Translations under genes and position numbers: made by a program
Part shown: piece by piece, positions 1 to 7,508 of the stretch
Numbering within the stretch: the stretch's first letter is position 1
Layout: the number at the start of each line of letters is the position of its first letter
Notes under the pieces: generated by a model
What the model was told of the DNA's origin: nothing
The model's database searches: none
Seen by the model: the letters and a program-made list of their open reading frames with translations, nothing else
DNA from: Rhodococcus jostii NBRC 16295
Lineage (GTDB): Bacteria; Actinomycetota; Actinomycetes; Mycobacteriales; Mycobacteriaceae
Direction of reading: 5' to 3'
Length of the DNA stretch: 32,504 nt
Assembly (NCBI RefSeq): GCF_001894825.1
Contig: NZ_BCWY01000094.1
Span: forward strand, 1 to 32,504

Positions 1-255
1 GGCGAACTGGGCATGACCGGAGAGTTCCTTCCCGCGGTCCCAGGTGAGGGTCTTGCGGAGCTGCTCGGGGAGCGTGGTCATCGATGTCGTCAGCGCGGCG
101 TTCATCGCGACGGCGCCGTAGCCGCCGAGGGAAGGACCGTTCTTCACCGGTGGCTTGTCGCCCCAGCCCTCCAGCCGAGGCAGGTGCACGAGGATCGTGG
201 ATCGGCTGCTGCGCTCGACGAGCGTGCCGATTGCGGACCGGCCGGTCCCGATGAT
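1..255 (-). pseudogene. IS30-family transposase, downstream exon (middle of catalytic core), runs off window
   Basis: Read on the minus strand from 255, the frame gives IIGTGRSAIGTLVERS, then a region with LVHLPRLEGWG and LPEQLRKTLTWDRGKELS. This is typical of the IS30 DDE core; the Asp of TWDRGKE is the second catalytic acid. The frame continues the upstream piece that ends in GHWEGDL at 4696, so the two are exons of one gene parted by the group II intron. The third catalytic residue (Glu) and the other IS end lie beyond position 1. If the intron could still splice, the transposase would be restored. As it stands the gene is interrupted. Confidence 0.85.
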
Positions 256-358
256 GTAGGGGTCGGACCGGGGCGCGGTGCCGGGATTTCTCCCGGCCCG
301 TTTCCCCGGCCCGCCCTCCGCACCGGACGTGCGACTCTCATCGCATCCGGCGCTCCAC
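256..358 (-). ncRNA. Group II intron domains V and VI (3' ribozyme end)
   Basis: On the minus strand, downstream of the RT stop, about 356-318 reads GAGCGCCGGATGCGATGAGA, then GTCGCACGTCCGGTGCGGA. This forms the short domain V hairpin: the GCCGGATGCGA arm pairs with TCGCACGTCCGGT. It resembles the catalytic domain V of bacterial group II introns. A GC-rich helix follows (domain VI, about 317-262), and the 3' end CTAC lies at 256-259. I did not fold the full RNA or identify EBS/IBS pairs. Confidence 0.75.
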
Positions 359-370
359 GGACTGCCACTG

Positions 371-1113
371 TCAAGCAGGGACCAAGGTCTCTGCTCTGCT
401 GGTCCACGGTGTGGGGATGTTGCTCGCCCGCCACCGATACCGAGTAATCGGGACGGTGGTGGTGTCGAACATGATGACCCCGTTCTCTTGCGGACGATTG
501 CCTGGCCTGCCGGTCAGGAACCGCCGGTGGAGATCCGCCCACGTGATCCGTTTGTGCCGTTTGAGCAGCCATTGGGTGACCCGATGCCAGGCGAAGGCAT
601 CGAGGTAGCCGAACGTTGCTTTCGACACACCGTGACGGAAATACGCACACCATCCTCGGAGCACCGGATTGAGGCGCCCAAGGAGATCAGCAAGTCCATG
701 ATGACGTGCCTTCTTCGTGAGGGCCCGCACCTTCGCCATGATCGAAAGCAACGCTTTCTTCGACGGATAGGTGTAGACGCTCATCTTGTTCGTGCCCTTC
801 CTGCGGCGCCGCTGGATGCGGAACCCGAGAAAGTCGAACCCCTCGTCCAGGTGACATACCCGGGACTTTTCGGCGGACAACCGCAGCCCCAGAGGGGCTA
901 TCACGTCCGCAACTTCGTCCCAGAGTGCGTCCGCATGCGCTTTGGTCCCGACCACCATGATCACGAAATCGTCCGCGTAGCGCACAATTCGGTAGGTGGC
1001 CCCGCCGCGTTTGCGGTGCACCTCGCGCCGATAGGCACTCCCGTGGGAATCCCATTTCGCACAGAAATGTGCATCCAACACCGACAGAGCAATGTTGGCG
1101 AGCAACGGTGAGA
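371..1113 (-). pseudogene. ltrA: Group II intron reverse transcriptase/maturase, C-terminal piece
   Basis: The minus frame from 1114 reads LSPLLANIALSVLDAHF, then RYADDFVIMV (the YADD active site of the RT) and LRLSAEKSRVCHLDEGFDFL. The maturase (X) domain follows with LNPVLRGWCAYFRHGVSKAT and a His/Arg-rich tail, stopping at 371. No HNH endonuclease domain follows. It joins in frame to the N-terminal piece at 3370-4138: ...GTPQGG-I | LSPLL..., where the split codon CT-C is restored by excision. The reconstituted protein would be 503 residues, a usual length for an endonuclease-less intron protein. The open frame extending to 1210 is an artefact of element DNA fused upstream. Confidence 0.9.
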
Positions 1114-1137
1114 GTACGCCCCCAACGCAATGGGCAA
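1113..1137 (+). repeat. Left attachment hybrid site: AG core plus 23-bp inverted arm
   Basis: The arm 1115-1137 begins TACGCCCCCAACGC and ends GGGCAA. Its exact reverse complement lies at 3346-3368. The AG at 1113-1114 is the shared core. Bases to the left (GAGCAACGGTGAG on plus) belong to the RT gene. Confidence 0.85.
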
Positions 1138-1231
1138 CTTCTGCTTCGATGTCACGCTGAGCTATCGGCGGCTGGAACGTCCACGGCGTGTCGCGAAGGG
1201 CATGTGACATGTTCAGTAGTACGATTATGTC

Positions 1232-1579
1232 ATGCCTGATGGTCGTGTGCGTGCTGGCGCTGCGGTGTACGCCCAGCGGGTCAACGCGGCGGCGGAGCTG
1301 CTGGAGTCGGGGGTGCCGGTGGCCGAGGCCGCGCCCATCCTGGCGGAGCGGTTCGGCTGCTCGGTGCGGCAGGCGCGGCGGTACGCCGACCGCGCCGCTG
1401 AGGGCGGACGGGCCATCGTTCCGGAGGAGACGACGGTGTTCACCGTCAAATTACCTGCGGCGCTGGCGGTTCGGGTGCGCGAGCAGGCCAGGGAGTCGGG
1501 GAGCACGATCTCCGCCCTGGTCGCGCAGGCGTTGACCGAGTTCTTGGCGCGGGGCCGCAGAAAGCCTCGGCGCAGGTGA
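1232..1579 (+). CDS. Small DNA-binding-like protein of the recombinase element
   Basis: The protein has 115 residues. The N-terminal half (VAEAAPILAERFGCSVRQAR, about 37-56) looks like a helix-turn-helix. The C-terminal half (TVFTVKLPAALAVRVREQAR, then STISALVAQALTEFLA) has the beta-strand/helix/helix pattern of a ribbon-helix-helix domain. The end is Arg-rich (RGRRKPRRR). It is likely an accessory or regulatory DNA-binding factor of the element; no specific family is recognised. No clear ribosome site precedes the ATG, but a TACGAT/TTATG stretch immediately upstream could be a -10 for a leaderless message. Its stop overlaps the GTG start of the next small ORF (GTGA), so the three element genes probably form one operon reading toward the recombinase. 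Confidence 0.72.
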   Translation: MPDGRVRAGAAVYAQRVNAAAELLESGVPVAEAAPILAERFGCSVRQARRYADRAAEGGRAIVPEETTVFTVKLPAALAVRVREQARESGSTISALVAQALTEFLARGRRKPRRR

Positions 1580-1824
1580 ACGACCGGGTGGTCGAGACAC
1601 AGTTCGTCTTCGACCGCCACGCGGCCACGGATGTGTCGGTGGCCTACTCCATTCTGGTACCACAGCGACGGGCCCGTATCGAACGTGCCGGTCAGGAAGG
1701 ACGACCGCCCCATGACGAGCGCGGTGATCTACGCCCGGGTGTCCTCGGCCCGGCAGAAGAAGGACGAGACGATTCGCTCGCAGACGGCGGCGCTGCGCGC
1801 ACACGCCGAGCAGTTGGGACTTGA
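1576..1824 (+). CDS. Small protein coupled to the recombinase gene, unknown function
   Basis: The ORF of 82 codons starts at GTG 1576, overlapping the stop of the previous gene by four bases. Its 3' part overlaps the first 113 bases of the recombinase in another frame. The first ~36 residues (VVETQFVFDRHAATDVSVAY, then SILVPQRRARI) look like a designed protein segment. The last ~45 residues are forced by overlap with recombinase codons and may carry little information. I do not recognise a family. Position and overlap suggest translational coupling and a helper or regulatory role for the recombinase. It could also be a non-functional ORF. Confidence 0.45.
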   Translation: MNDRVVETQFVFDRHAATDVSVAYSILVPQRRARIERAGQEGRPPHDERGDLRPGVLGPAEEGRDDSLADGGAARTRRAVGT

Positions 1825-4063
1825 GGTCCCCGACGAATGGGTCTTCGAGGACGAGGGACACTCCGGGGCCACCCTGATCCGCCCGGCCCTGGAACGGCTG
1901 CGGGACCTGGTCGCAGGGGTCGGGGTGGACGTGGTGCTGTGCTACTCCCCGGACCGGTTGGCCCGCAAGTTCGCCTACCAGGCCCTGCTGATCGAGGAGT
2001 TCACCCGCGCCGGAACCCGGGTGCAGTTCGTCCAGGGCCCGCGCGGCGACTCCCCGGAGGATCAGCTGCTGGTGCAGTTCCAGGGCATGTTCGCCGAGTA
2101 CGAGAAGGCGCAGATCCTCGAGCGTTACCGCCGCGGCAAGACCCACCGCGCCAAGACCGGGTCGATCAACGTGCTCTCCGGCGCCCCGTTCGGCTACCGC
2201 TACGTCCGCAAGAGCGACCACGCCGGCGCCGCCTACGAGGTCGTCGAGCACGAATCGGTGCTGGTCACCGAGCTGTTCCGCCGCTACGCCGACGACGGCG
2301 CCTCCATCGCCGAGCTGGCCCGCTGGCTCACCGAGCAGGGTGTGCCCACCCGCACCGGCAAGCAGCGCTGGGACCGCTCGGTGCTCTGGGGCATGCTGCG
2401 CAACCCCGCCTACGCCGGCCGCGCGGTGTTCGGCAAGACCATGGTCGTGCACGAATCCCCCGGGCTGAACCGGGTCGCGCGACTGCAGGGACGATCCACG
2501 CCCCGCGCGTCCAAGACCGTCGACCGGCCCCGCGATCAGTGGACCGAGATCGCCGTCCCGGCGATCGTGACCGACGAGACCTTCGACCGGGTCGCCCGGC
2601 GCCTTGCCGACAACAAGCGATTCGCCTCCCGCAACAGCAAAACCCCGTCGCTGCTGCAGGGCCTGGCCGCCTGCTCGGGCTGCGGATACGGCTACTACCG
2701 CACCTCGACCCGCACCACGAACAAGAAGATCTACTACTACCGGTGCCTGGGCTCGGACGACTACCGATACGAGGGCGGCCGGGTCTGCACCAACAAACCG
2801 GTCCGCGCCGACTACCTCGACACCGTCGTCTGGGACCACATCACCGGAATGCTCGCCAATCCCCAGCTGATCCGCACCGAGATCGACAAACGGCTCGACA
2901 GCGCGCGCACCTCCGACCCGGCCGCAAAGGAGCGAAAACGTCTGGAGACGGCACTGGCCAAAGCCAGCACCGGGATCACGCGCATGATCGAGGCGTTCGG
3001 AGAGCAACTGATCACCATCGACGAACTGCGCGCCCGCATGCCCGACCTACGTGCCCGGGAAACCAACCTGCACAACCAAATTGAGGCACTCGACACCCAG
3101 CTCGCCGACCGCGAGGCCTACCTCAAACTCGCCTCCGACCTCGAAGGCTTCCTCACCCAACTCCACACCAAGGCCGAGATCTCCACCGTCGGCGAACGCC
3201 AACGCGTGCTCCGGCTGCTCGTCAAAGACGTCCTCATCGGACCCGACAAGATCACCATCCGGCACCGCATCCCCATCCGAGAACGCACCACCGACGACGC
3301 TCAACACGCCGGCAACACCGACACGGAGGGCGACCATCCGTCGCATTGCCCATTGCGTTGGGGGCGTAAGTATGCCGCCCTGGGGCGTGCCGGCCTCGGA
3401 GTTCCTGACCGTTCCGTCGGAGGACATGATGCCCGCCTTCAGAAACGCCTTGATCAGGGCCAGAACGCGCTTGTCGACGATCCGCGTACGGACCCGTTCC
3501 ATGATCGCGGAATGGGCCAGCTCGTCGAAACACGCCGCGATATCGGCCTCGAATACCCAGTGATGATTCCGGGATCCGAGAGCGTGAATCTCGGCGATCG
3601 CGTCCTGAGCGCGACGCCTCGGGCGGAAACCGTAACTGACCGGTTTGAAGTCCGCCTCGAAGATCGGCTCCAACACCAGCAACAACGACGCTTGCACGGT
3701 GCGGTCCATCGCGGTGGGGATACCGAGCCGCCTGAGTTTGCTGCTCCCCGGCTTCGGAATCAGTCTTTCCGCCACCGGCAGAGGAGCAAAGGTCCGAGAC
3801 TTCACCTGGTCTCGAACCTGCCCCAGGAATACCACCGTCTCGGCGTCTCCCGTGATGGATGCTGGTGCCAGCCGGTCGACACCGGCCGACCGTGCGCCCT
3901 TGTTGCCCCGCACCCGGTCCCACGCGACGGTGAGAAAATCCGGGTGGTGGACGAGATTGAACACATCATCAAAGAGGCGGTCGGGATCGTCGACCGCCCA
4001 GTGGTGCAGCTTGCGTTGCATCTGTCGTACCCGCCACGCCGCCCGATCGGGATCGGGCCATGA
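1712..4063 (+). CDS. Large serine recombinase with a read-through C-terminus
   Basis: The start ATG at 1712 is preceded by CAGGAAGGA. The N-terminal resolvase domain has YARVSSARQ (nucleophile Ser11), then EDEGHSG, CYSPDRLARK and AEYEKAQILERYRRGK (residues 1 to about 150). A recombinase domain follows (PFGYRYV, LRNPAYAGRAVFGK). Next come a zinc-ribbon (CSGCGYGYYR ... CLG ... CTNK, about 330-370) and a coiled coil (about 395-480). It should integrate and excise the element. About 552 residues are encoded inside the element. The frame then passes through the right end, and the remaining ~231 residues to the stop at 4063 are antisense of the RT gene, so they are not native. In the excised circle the frame would instead enter the left end and stop at 1205-1207, giving a 583-residue protein. 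Confidence 0.9.
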   Translation: MTSAVIYARVSSARQKKDETIRSQTAALRAHAEQLGLEVPDEWVFEDEGHSGATLIRPALERLRDLVAGVGVDVVLCYSPDRLARKFAYQALLIEEFTRAGTRVQFVQGPRGDSPEDQLLVQFQGMFAEYEKAQILERYRRGKTHRAKTGSINVLSGAPFGYRYVRKSDHAGAAYEVVEHESVLVTELFRRYADDGASIAELARWLTEQGVPTRTGKQRWDRSVLWGMLRNPAYAGRAVFGKTMVVHESPGLNRVARLQGRSTPRASKTVDRPRDQWTEIAVPAIVTDETFDRVARRLADNKRFASRNSKTPSLLQGLAACSGCGYGYYRTSTRTTNKKIYYYRCLGSDDYRYEGGRVCTNKPVRADYLDTVVWDHITGMLANPQLIRTEIDKRLDSARTSDPAAKERKRLETALAKASTGITRMIEAFGEQLITIDELRARMPDLRARETNLHNQIEALDTQLADREAYLKLASDLEGFLTQLHTKAEISTVGERQRVLRLLVKDVLIGPDKITIRHRIPIRERTTDDAQHAGNTDTEGDHPSHCPLRWGRKYAALGRAGLGVPDRSVGGHDARLQKRLDQGQNALVDDPRTDPFHDRGMGQLVETRRDIGLEYPVMIPGSESVNLGDRVLSATPRAETVTDRFEVRLEDRLQHQQQRRLHGAVHRGGDTEPPEFAAPRLRNQSFRHRQRSKGPRLHLVSNLPQEYHRLGVSRDGCWCQPVDTGRPCALVAPHPVPRDGEKIRVVDEIEHIIKEAVGIVDRPVVQLALHLSYPPRRPIGIGP
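3346..3370 (+). repeat. Right attachment hybrid site: 23-bp inverted arm plus AG core
   Basis: The arm begins TTGCCCATTGCG and ends GGGGGCGTA, followed by AG (3369-3370) and then RT-gene DNA TATGCCGCCCTGG. It is a perfect inverted copy of 1115-1137. The recombinase coding frame runs straight through this site. Confidence 0.85.
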
Positions 4064-4138
4064 CAGCTCACCGGTATTCACCAGCGCCTCCGTTCGTGTC
4101 TTACTTGCTGCATCAATTCCGCTGGGGCCCTTCGCCAT
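3370..4138 (-). pseudogene. ltrA: Group II intron reverse transcriptase/maturase, N-terminal piece
   Basis: The ATG at 4138 is preceded by a GGGGGAAAG ribosome site. The 256 codons give the N-terminal RT region: LHHWAVDDPDRLFDDVFNLV, RGNKGARSAGVDRL, FAPLPVAERLIPKPGSSKLR, LGIPTAMDRTVQASL, PVSYGFRPRRRAQDAI and VFEADIAACFDEL (first metal-binding Asp). It ends at GTPQGGI, where the serine-recombinase element is inserted. It is the 5' half of the gene continued at 371-1113. The few residues beyond QGGI in this frame come from the inserted element. This fragment alone lacks the YADD motif and cannot be an active RT. Confidence 0.9.
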
Positions 4139-4695
4139 GTGCGAGGCTTTCCCCCGCTCGGACTACTACGGCCCCTCCGCCCCACCGCGTGGCCATCGAC
4201 AGACGACGCGTCAACCCGCCCAGTCGACCCCTGGATGAGGCCGATGTTCGGGAGCCTCGCGGTGGTTCCCACGTTCACTGCGAACCGCTCGAGGAGTGAG
4301 GTGCCCAGCTATGCCCCTGCGATATCGCCACGGCTACGCCGCAGGCATTCACCGTGGCCTCCGGCGGCAGCGACCTTAACCGCCACCGGAGTTCCCAACA
4401 CCGCAACGCGAGTGGTGTTGGTGCGCATCGCAGACCAGCCCGAATCCACCGGGTTAGAGCTGGCGGGAGACTTGAGAGGCGTTAAAACACTGGTTCCTCG
4501 CGTACACCTTCTCCTCATGCTTGCCGGACCCAGACCATCCGGTAGTGCTGGCCTGTCCCGTCGTTGTCGGGGCTGCTTGCCGCCCTCACCGTCGTCTCCC
4601 GGTTCAGGCTGCCCCCAGCTTCGTTATGCTGCTGCGACAGCACAACGGCGCAGGTCTTTCACCTCCGCTCGGTTACACAGCGCCTCGTGGCGCAC

Positions 4696-5613
4696 CAGAT
4701 CCCCCTCCCAATGCCCCGGAACGGCGCGATCGGCGGCTTCGGCGGGGCGTTCGCTGAGCACGACGTCCTCGGTGACATGCCCTTGCGGCTTGTTCTGCGA
4801 CCGCGCTCGGGGAACCCGCAGCGCCCGCCCGGTGCGCAGGCACGCGACCAACTCCCGTTTGAGCGCGCCACGGCCCTCGATGAACAACGATTGGTAGATC
4901 GCCTCGTGGCTGATGCGCATGGACTCATCATCGGGGAAGTCGATCCTGAGCCGGTGCGAGATCTGTTCCGGGCTCCACGCCGTCGCCCATGGCCTGTCCT
5001 GCCGATGCGGCTTGTTCAGCCCCTTCCATGCGGGCGTCTCAGGCCCACGGACGATCGTGCCGTCGGGTCTGCGGACGCTGCCGGAGAGCCGCTCCTGCAC
5101 GTACTTTCGCAACCCGTCGTTGCCCACGAGCTTCGCCGTCTTCGGCCGCTTCGCGGCCTGTTGCGCTTTCCACTGCGCCACCAGGGCCCGGTAGACCGGC
5201 TTGCCGCCCCGGGTCGCCGCGTTGCGGCGCAGTTCGCGTGAGATCGTTCCCGGGTCACGTCCGATCCTGCGGGCGATTTCGCGCACGCCAACATCCTGGG
5301 CGCGCAACAGCGCGATCTCCTCACGCTCGGCGAACGACAGGTAGCGGCCCGTGGGCTCGTCCAGGCTGATCGGCGGCATGCCACCAGCGTGACGGAACCA
5401 ACGGCACCCGACCGGCCATGACACGCCGACGGCCTCCGCGGCCTCGACCGTCGTCACTCCCGATGCGATCCGCCGCCAGAAGTCCCGCTGCACCGCACGA
5501 GAGGGCTCCGGCCGGCCCGGTGAACGCATCGGAGGTCGCAATGCCCTGTCCGCCGCCCACTGCCGCCTGGCACCCACCGGCGCCTGAGACATCTGCTTGT
5601 TGCTGTATCCCAT
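4696..5613 (-). pseudogene. IS30-family transposase, upstream exon
   Basis: The minus frame from ATG 5613 (MGYSNKQMSQ) codes for an N-terminal region with two helix-turn-helix-like parts. These are VTTVEAAEAVGVSWPVGCRW and the hallmark IS30 repeat LSFAEREEIALLRAQ, then VGVREIARRIGRDPGTISRE with LRRNAATRGG. Later come WSPEQISHRLRIDFPDD and SHEAIYQSLF. The catalytic core begins with VPGHWEGDL, whose Asp is the first DDE residue. At 4696 coding is cut by the group II intron. The piece at 1-255 continues the protein with no residue lost. Transposition would need intron splicing or a transposase supplied in trans. Confidence 0.88.
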
Positions 5614-5660
5614 TGCACACCTCCGTGATCGAGGTGTTGCATCGACCGGTTGAGCCCGCC
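5614..5660 (-). repeat. Probable IS30 terminus (left-end region)
   Basis: Between the transposase start and the IS3 remnant the plus strand reads GAGGTGTTGCATCGACCGGT, then TGAGCCCG (about 5630-5658). Its place, directly abutting a truncated IS3 gene, makes it the likely terminal inverted repeat. The partner end is outside the window, so neither the repeat nor a target duplication can be confirmed. Confidence 0.5.
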
Positions 5661-5981
5661 CAATATACGGCTCTGCGATTCGGGGAAACCCTGTTCCTGC
5701 AAGGACTTCGGCCGTCGATCGGGTCGGTAGGTGACGCCTACGATAATGCCCTGGCGGAGACGACGATCGGGTTGTACAAGGCCGAGTGCATCGCCGACGA
5801 TTCCCCGTTCCGCAAGGGGCCGCTGCGCACCATCGGTGACGTCGAGGAGGCCACCTCGGCGTGGGTGCACTGGTACAACACCGGCCGGCTCATGCATCGT
5901 CTCGGGCGGATCCCACCGGCCGAGTACGAAGCCAAGTACTACGCTGAACACCGTGCCGATCAACCGGTCGCACACAAATGA
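5661..5981 (+). pseudogene. IS3-family transposase (OrfB), C-terminal remnant
   Basis: The plus frame reads QYTALRFGETLFLQGLRPS, then IGSVGDAYDNALAETTIG, and ends WVHWYNTGRLMHRLGRIPPA with EYEAKYYAEH, stop at 5981. The DNALAE motif holds the third catalytic acid of the IS3 integrase-type core. The rest of the protein, with the first two Asp, is missing because the IS30 element was inserted upstream. The displaced 5' part would lie beyond position 1. The segment just after the stop (TGTGCATGAGACCCGGGATG, about 5988-6010) is probably the IS end. Non-functional. Confidence 0.85.
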
Positions 5982-6026
5982 CAGTGTGTGCATGAGACCC
6001 GGGATGGTTCACTACCGTTTTTGACA

Positions 6027-6210
6027 ATGGGGACCGCCTTCCATGGGCCGAGCCCGTGGCCGCACATCACCCGCGCGATCCGCACGCGCGGGCCCCGCCA
6101 TGCCGCGATCGCCCACCTCGGCCAAGACGCCCCTACCCTGCTGCCGCTGCGTGCCGGCGACGTCCTCGTCGTCAACGCCTCCCGCGCCGCAGTGCGCGCG
6201 CACGCCACAC
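6027..6210 (+). pseudogene. Fragment of a phospholipase D-like protein gene
   Basis: From ATG 6027 the frame gives GPSPWPHITRAIRTRGPRHA, then AIAHLGQDAPTLLPLRAGDV and LVVNASRAAVRAHAT. It then turns into sequence without recognisable pattern. The segment resembles the N-terminus of actinobacterial PLD-like domain proteins (pattern 'AIAYLG ... LLPL..GD.LVVNAS..AV..G.T'). The catalytic HKD motifs are absent, so it is a truncated relic beside the IS3 end. The family call rests on remembered pattern only. Confidence 0.45.
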
Positions 6211-6483
6211 TTAGTACTTCACGAATCCCCATCTGCGCGACTACCGGAACGATCGCATTCCCGGCTTCAGCAATCTTGAGCTTTTCGGATACTCTGCGGC
6301 ACCTCACGCAGTTGAAACGATTATGCTCAGTGAAACACAACACGTGGACGTTGAGAGGAACGTGATCAAAACCTCTTGTATCGGTTGCAAGTCAGGTTTG
6401 GCAGCAGAGAGTCGGACAACCTTGTATCGTTTCTATCATGGGTCGAATTCCTGTCGACCCGAGAAGCCTGAGGAGAACCCACA
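6211..6483 (+). promoter_or_regulatory. Upstream region of the nucleoside hydrolase with operator-like sites
   Basis: No gene is supported here. It holds three LacI-type half-palindromic sites: TTGAAACGATTATG (6312-6325), CTTGTATCGGTTGCAAG (6375-6391, a near palindrome) and CTTGTATCGTTTCTATC (6421-6437). The last two share CTTGTATCG at a 46-bp offset. The reverse complement of the third, GATAGAAACGATACAAG, matches the TAGAAACG core found upstream of tal at 25031-25044. A short inverted repeat GGGTCGA/TCGACCC (6440-6446/6454-6460) and the ribosome site AGGAG follow before the GTG at 6484. Confidence 0.5.
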
Positions 6484-7440
6484 GTGGCTGCGCCTGTGCG
6501 ATTGATCATCGATACAGATCCAGGAATTGACGATGCGTTGGCGCTGGCGCTGGCGGTGACGAGCCCAGAGGTCGATCTGCTTGCCGTCACCACGGTCGCG
6601 GGAAACGCTCCGGTCGAGGAAGCGACCGACAACGCGCTGCGGCTGCTGCGCGCACTCGGGCGGGACGACGTTCCGGTCGCGGCGGGCGCAACCCGCGCGC
6701 TCGTCCGCATCGGGACGCACAACCAGCTCTCACCGCACGGCGAGAACGGGCTGGGCGGCGTCGAGCTTCCTGCGCCGACTCGTTCGTTGTCCGAGGAACA
6801 CGCCGTCGGACTCCTCGCGTCGGTGCTCCGTGAGGCCGCACCGCGGTCCGTGACGATCGCGGCGATCGGTCCGTTGACGAACATCGCCCTGCTCGTCGCC
6901 ATGCACCCCGAGTTGATCGACCGGATCGACAAGCTGGTGATCATGGGAGGGAGCACCGGCCGGGGAAACATCACGCCGGTTGCAGAGTTCAACATCTGGT
7001 CCGACCCCGAGGCGGCGCAACGCGTCTTCGCATGTCCGCACCTCGAAACCTGGCTCCTGGGACTCGATGTCACGCGACGTTCGACTCTGGACGAGACAGC
7101 GCTCGCAATGCTCGAGGCGCGGTCACATACCGGGTCACTCCTCGCGACGATGATCCGAGGCTACGGTGACATTCAGGCCGACGGCTGGCCCATGCACGAC
7201 GCCTTGGTGATCGCGGCGATTGTCGATCCTGCGATCGTTCGATTGCAGACCGCGGCAGTCGAAGTCGAGACCGGTGTCGGTGTCGGTCGCGGACAGACGG
7301 TGTGCACGCTGTCGGACTCCGTCACCACGTCCGGAGGGTGTGCCACGCCGGGTACCCGTCTGGCGGTCGATCTGGATGTCGACCGATTCCGTGACCTCGT
7401 GCTCACCCGCGTCGCGGGTCTCGCTGTGGCACCGGCCTGA
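6484..7440 (+). CDS. Inosine-uridine-type nucleoside hydrolase
   Basis: The protein has 318 residues, usual for the family. It should hydrolyse the N-glycosidic bond of ribonucleosides to free ribose and base. The calcium-binding signature DTDPGIDDALAL lies at 10-21. HGENGLGG (85-92), FNIWSDPEAA (169-178) and MHDAL (237-241, with the His/Asp pair of the active site) are present. The start is GTG 6484 with GAGGAG about 8 bases upstream. It is cytosolic with no signal peptide. It converges on fbiB (68 bp between stops). With ribokinase and prs in the same island, the ribose released could be phosphorylated and turned into PRPP or fed to the pentose phosphate cycle. The substrate (inosine, uridine, nicotinamide riboside or other) cannot be told from sequence. 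Confidence 0.9.
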   Translation: MAAPVRLIIDTDPGIDDALALALAVTSPEVDLLAVTTVAGNAPVEEATDNALRLLRALGRDDVPVAAGATRALVRIGTHNQLSPHGENGLGGVELPAPTRSLSEEHAVGLLASVLREAAPRSVTIAAIGPLTNIALLVAMHPELIDRIDKLVIMGGSTGRGNITPVAEFNIWSDPEAAQRVFACPHLETWLLGLDVTRRSTLDETALAMLEARSHTGSLLATMIRGYGDIQADGWPMHDALVIAAIVDPAIVRLQTAAVEVETGVGVGRGQTVCTLSDSVTTSGGCATPGTRLAVDLDVDRFRDLVLTRVAGLAVAPA

Positions 7441-7508
7441 AGAGGCCGAACGACTGCGCGTAGCGGACACTGCACAAGGCTGCCGTTGGGCCAGGCGTTC
7501 GTGCGAAC

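Larger units (their letters stand above)
1114..3369 (+). mobile_element. Serine-recombinase element inserted in the group II intron RT gene
   Basis: The element is about 2256 bp, bounded by perfect 23-bp inverted arms (1115-1137 and 3346-3368), each next to an AG dinucleotide (1113-1114 and 3369-3370). Deleting one AG-to-AG unit restores the RT codons for QGGILSPLL, which fixes both edges. The joined circle would have the arms facing each other around AG, the dyad layout expected of a serine-integrase attP. Contents are a small HTH/ribbon-helix-helix-like gene, a small overlapping ORF and the recombinase, all on plus and in the opposite direction to the disrupted gene. No cargo beyond these is visible, so it is a minimal integrative element. 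Confidence 0.88.
256..4695 (-). mobile_element. Group II intron inserted in the IS30 transposase, itself interrupted
   Basis: The minus-strand sequence starts at 4695 with GTGCGCCACGAGG, a GUGYG-type 5' end, immediately after the IS30 codons for GHWEGDL. It ends at 256 with ...GACCCCTAC, just before the codons for IIGTG. Removing it rejoins the transposase in frame. It holds an intron-encoded reverse transcriptase (371-4138, split) and, near the 3' end, a recognisable domain V. Without the serine-recombinase insertion (about 2256 bp) the intron is about 2.18 kb, a normal size. Positions 4139-4695 and the stretch after the RT stop are ribozyme RNA domains rather than protein-coding. The insertion lies in the ORF, which normally loops out of domain IV, so ribozyme folding is not necessarily lost, but the maturase is broken. 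Confidence 0.88.

Noticed and set aside
1114..1210. Start of an RT-like ORF at 1210 (MSHALRDTPW)
   Set aside because: The first 32 codons are element DNA that happens to be in frame; the true gene start is at 4138.
1451..3007. Long minus-strand open frame of 518 codons
   Set aside because: It is antisense to the well-supported recombinase, has low-complexity Gly/Val/Asp/Arg composition and no family pattern; GC-rich DNA often gives such shadows.
3371..4063. C-terminal 231 residues of the recombinase as a real domain
   Set aside because: They are antisense of the RT gene beyond the element's end and match nothing; treated as fortuitous read-through.
6440..6460. GGGTCGA/TCGACCC inverted repeat before the nucleoside hydrolase as a terminator
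   Set aside because: Short 7-bp arms just upstream of the ribosome site; too weak to call more than a leader hairpin.
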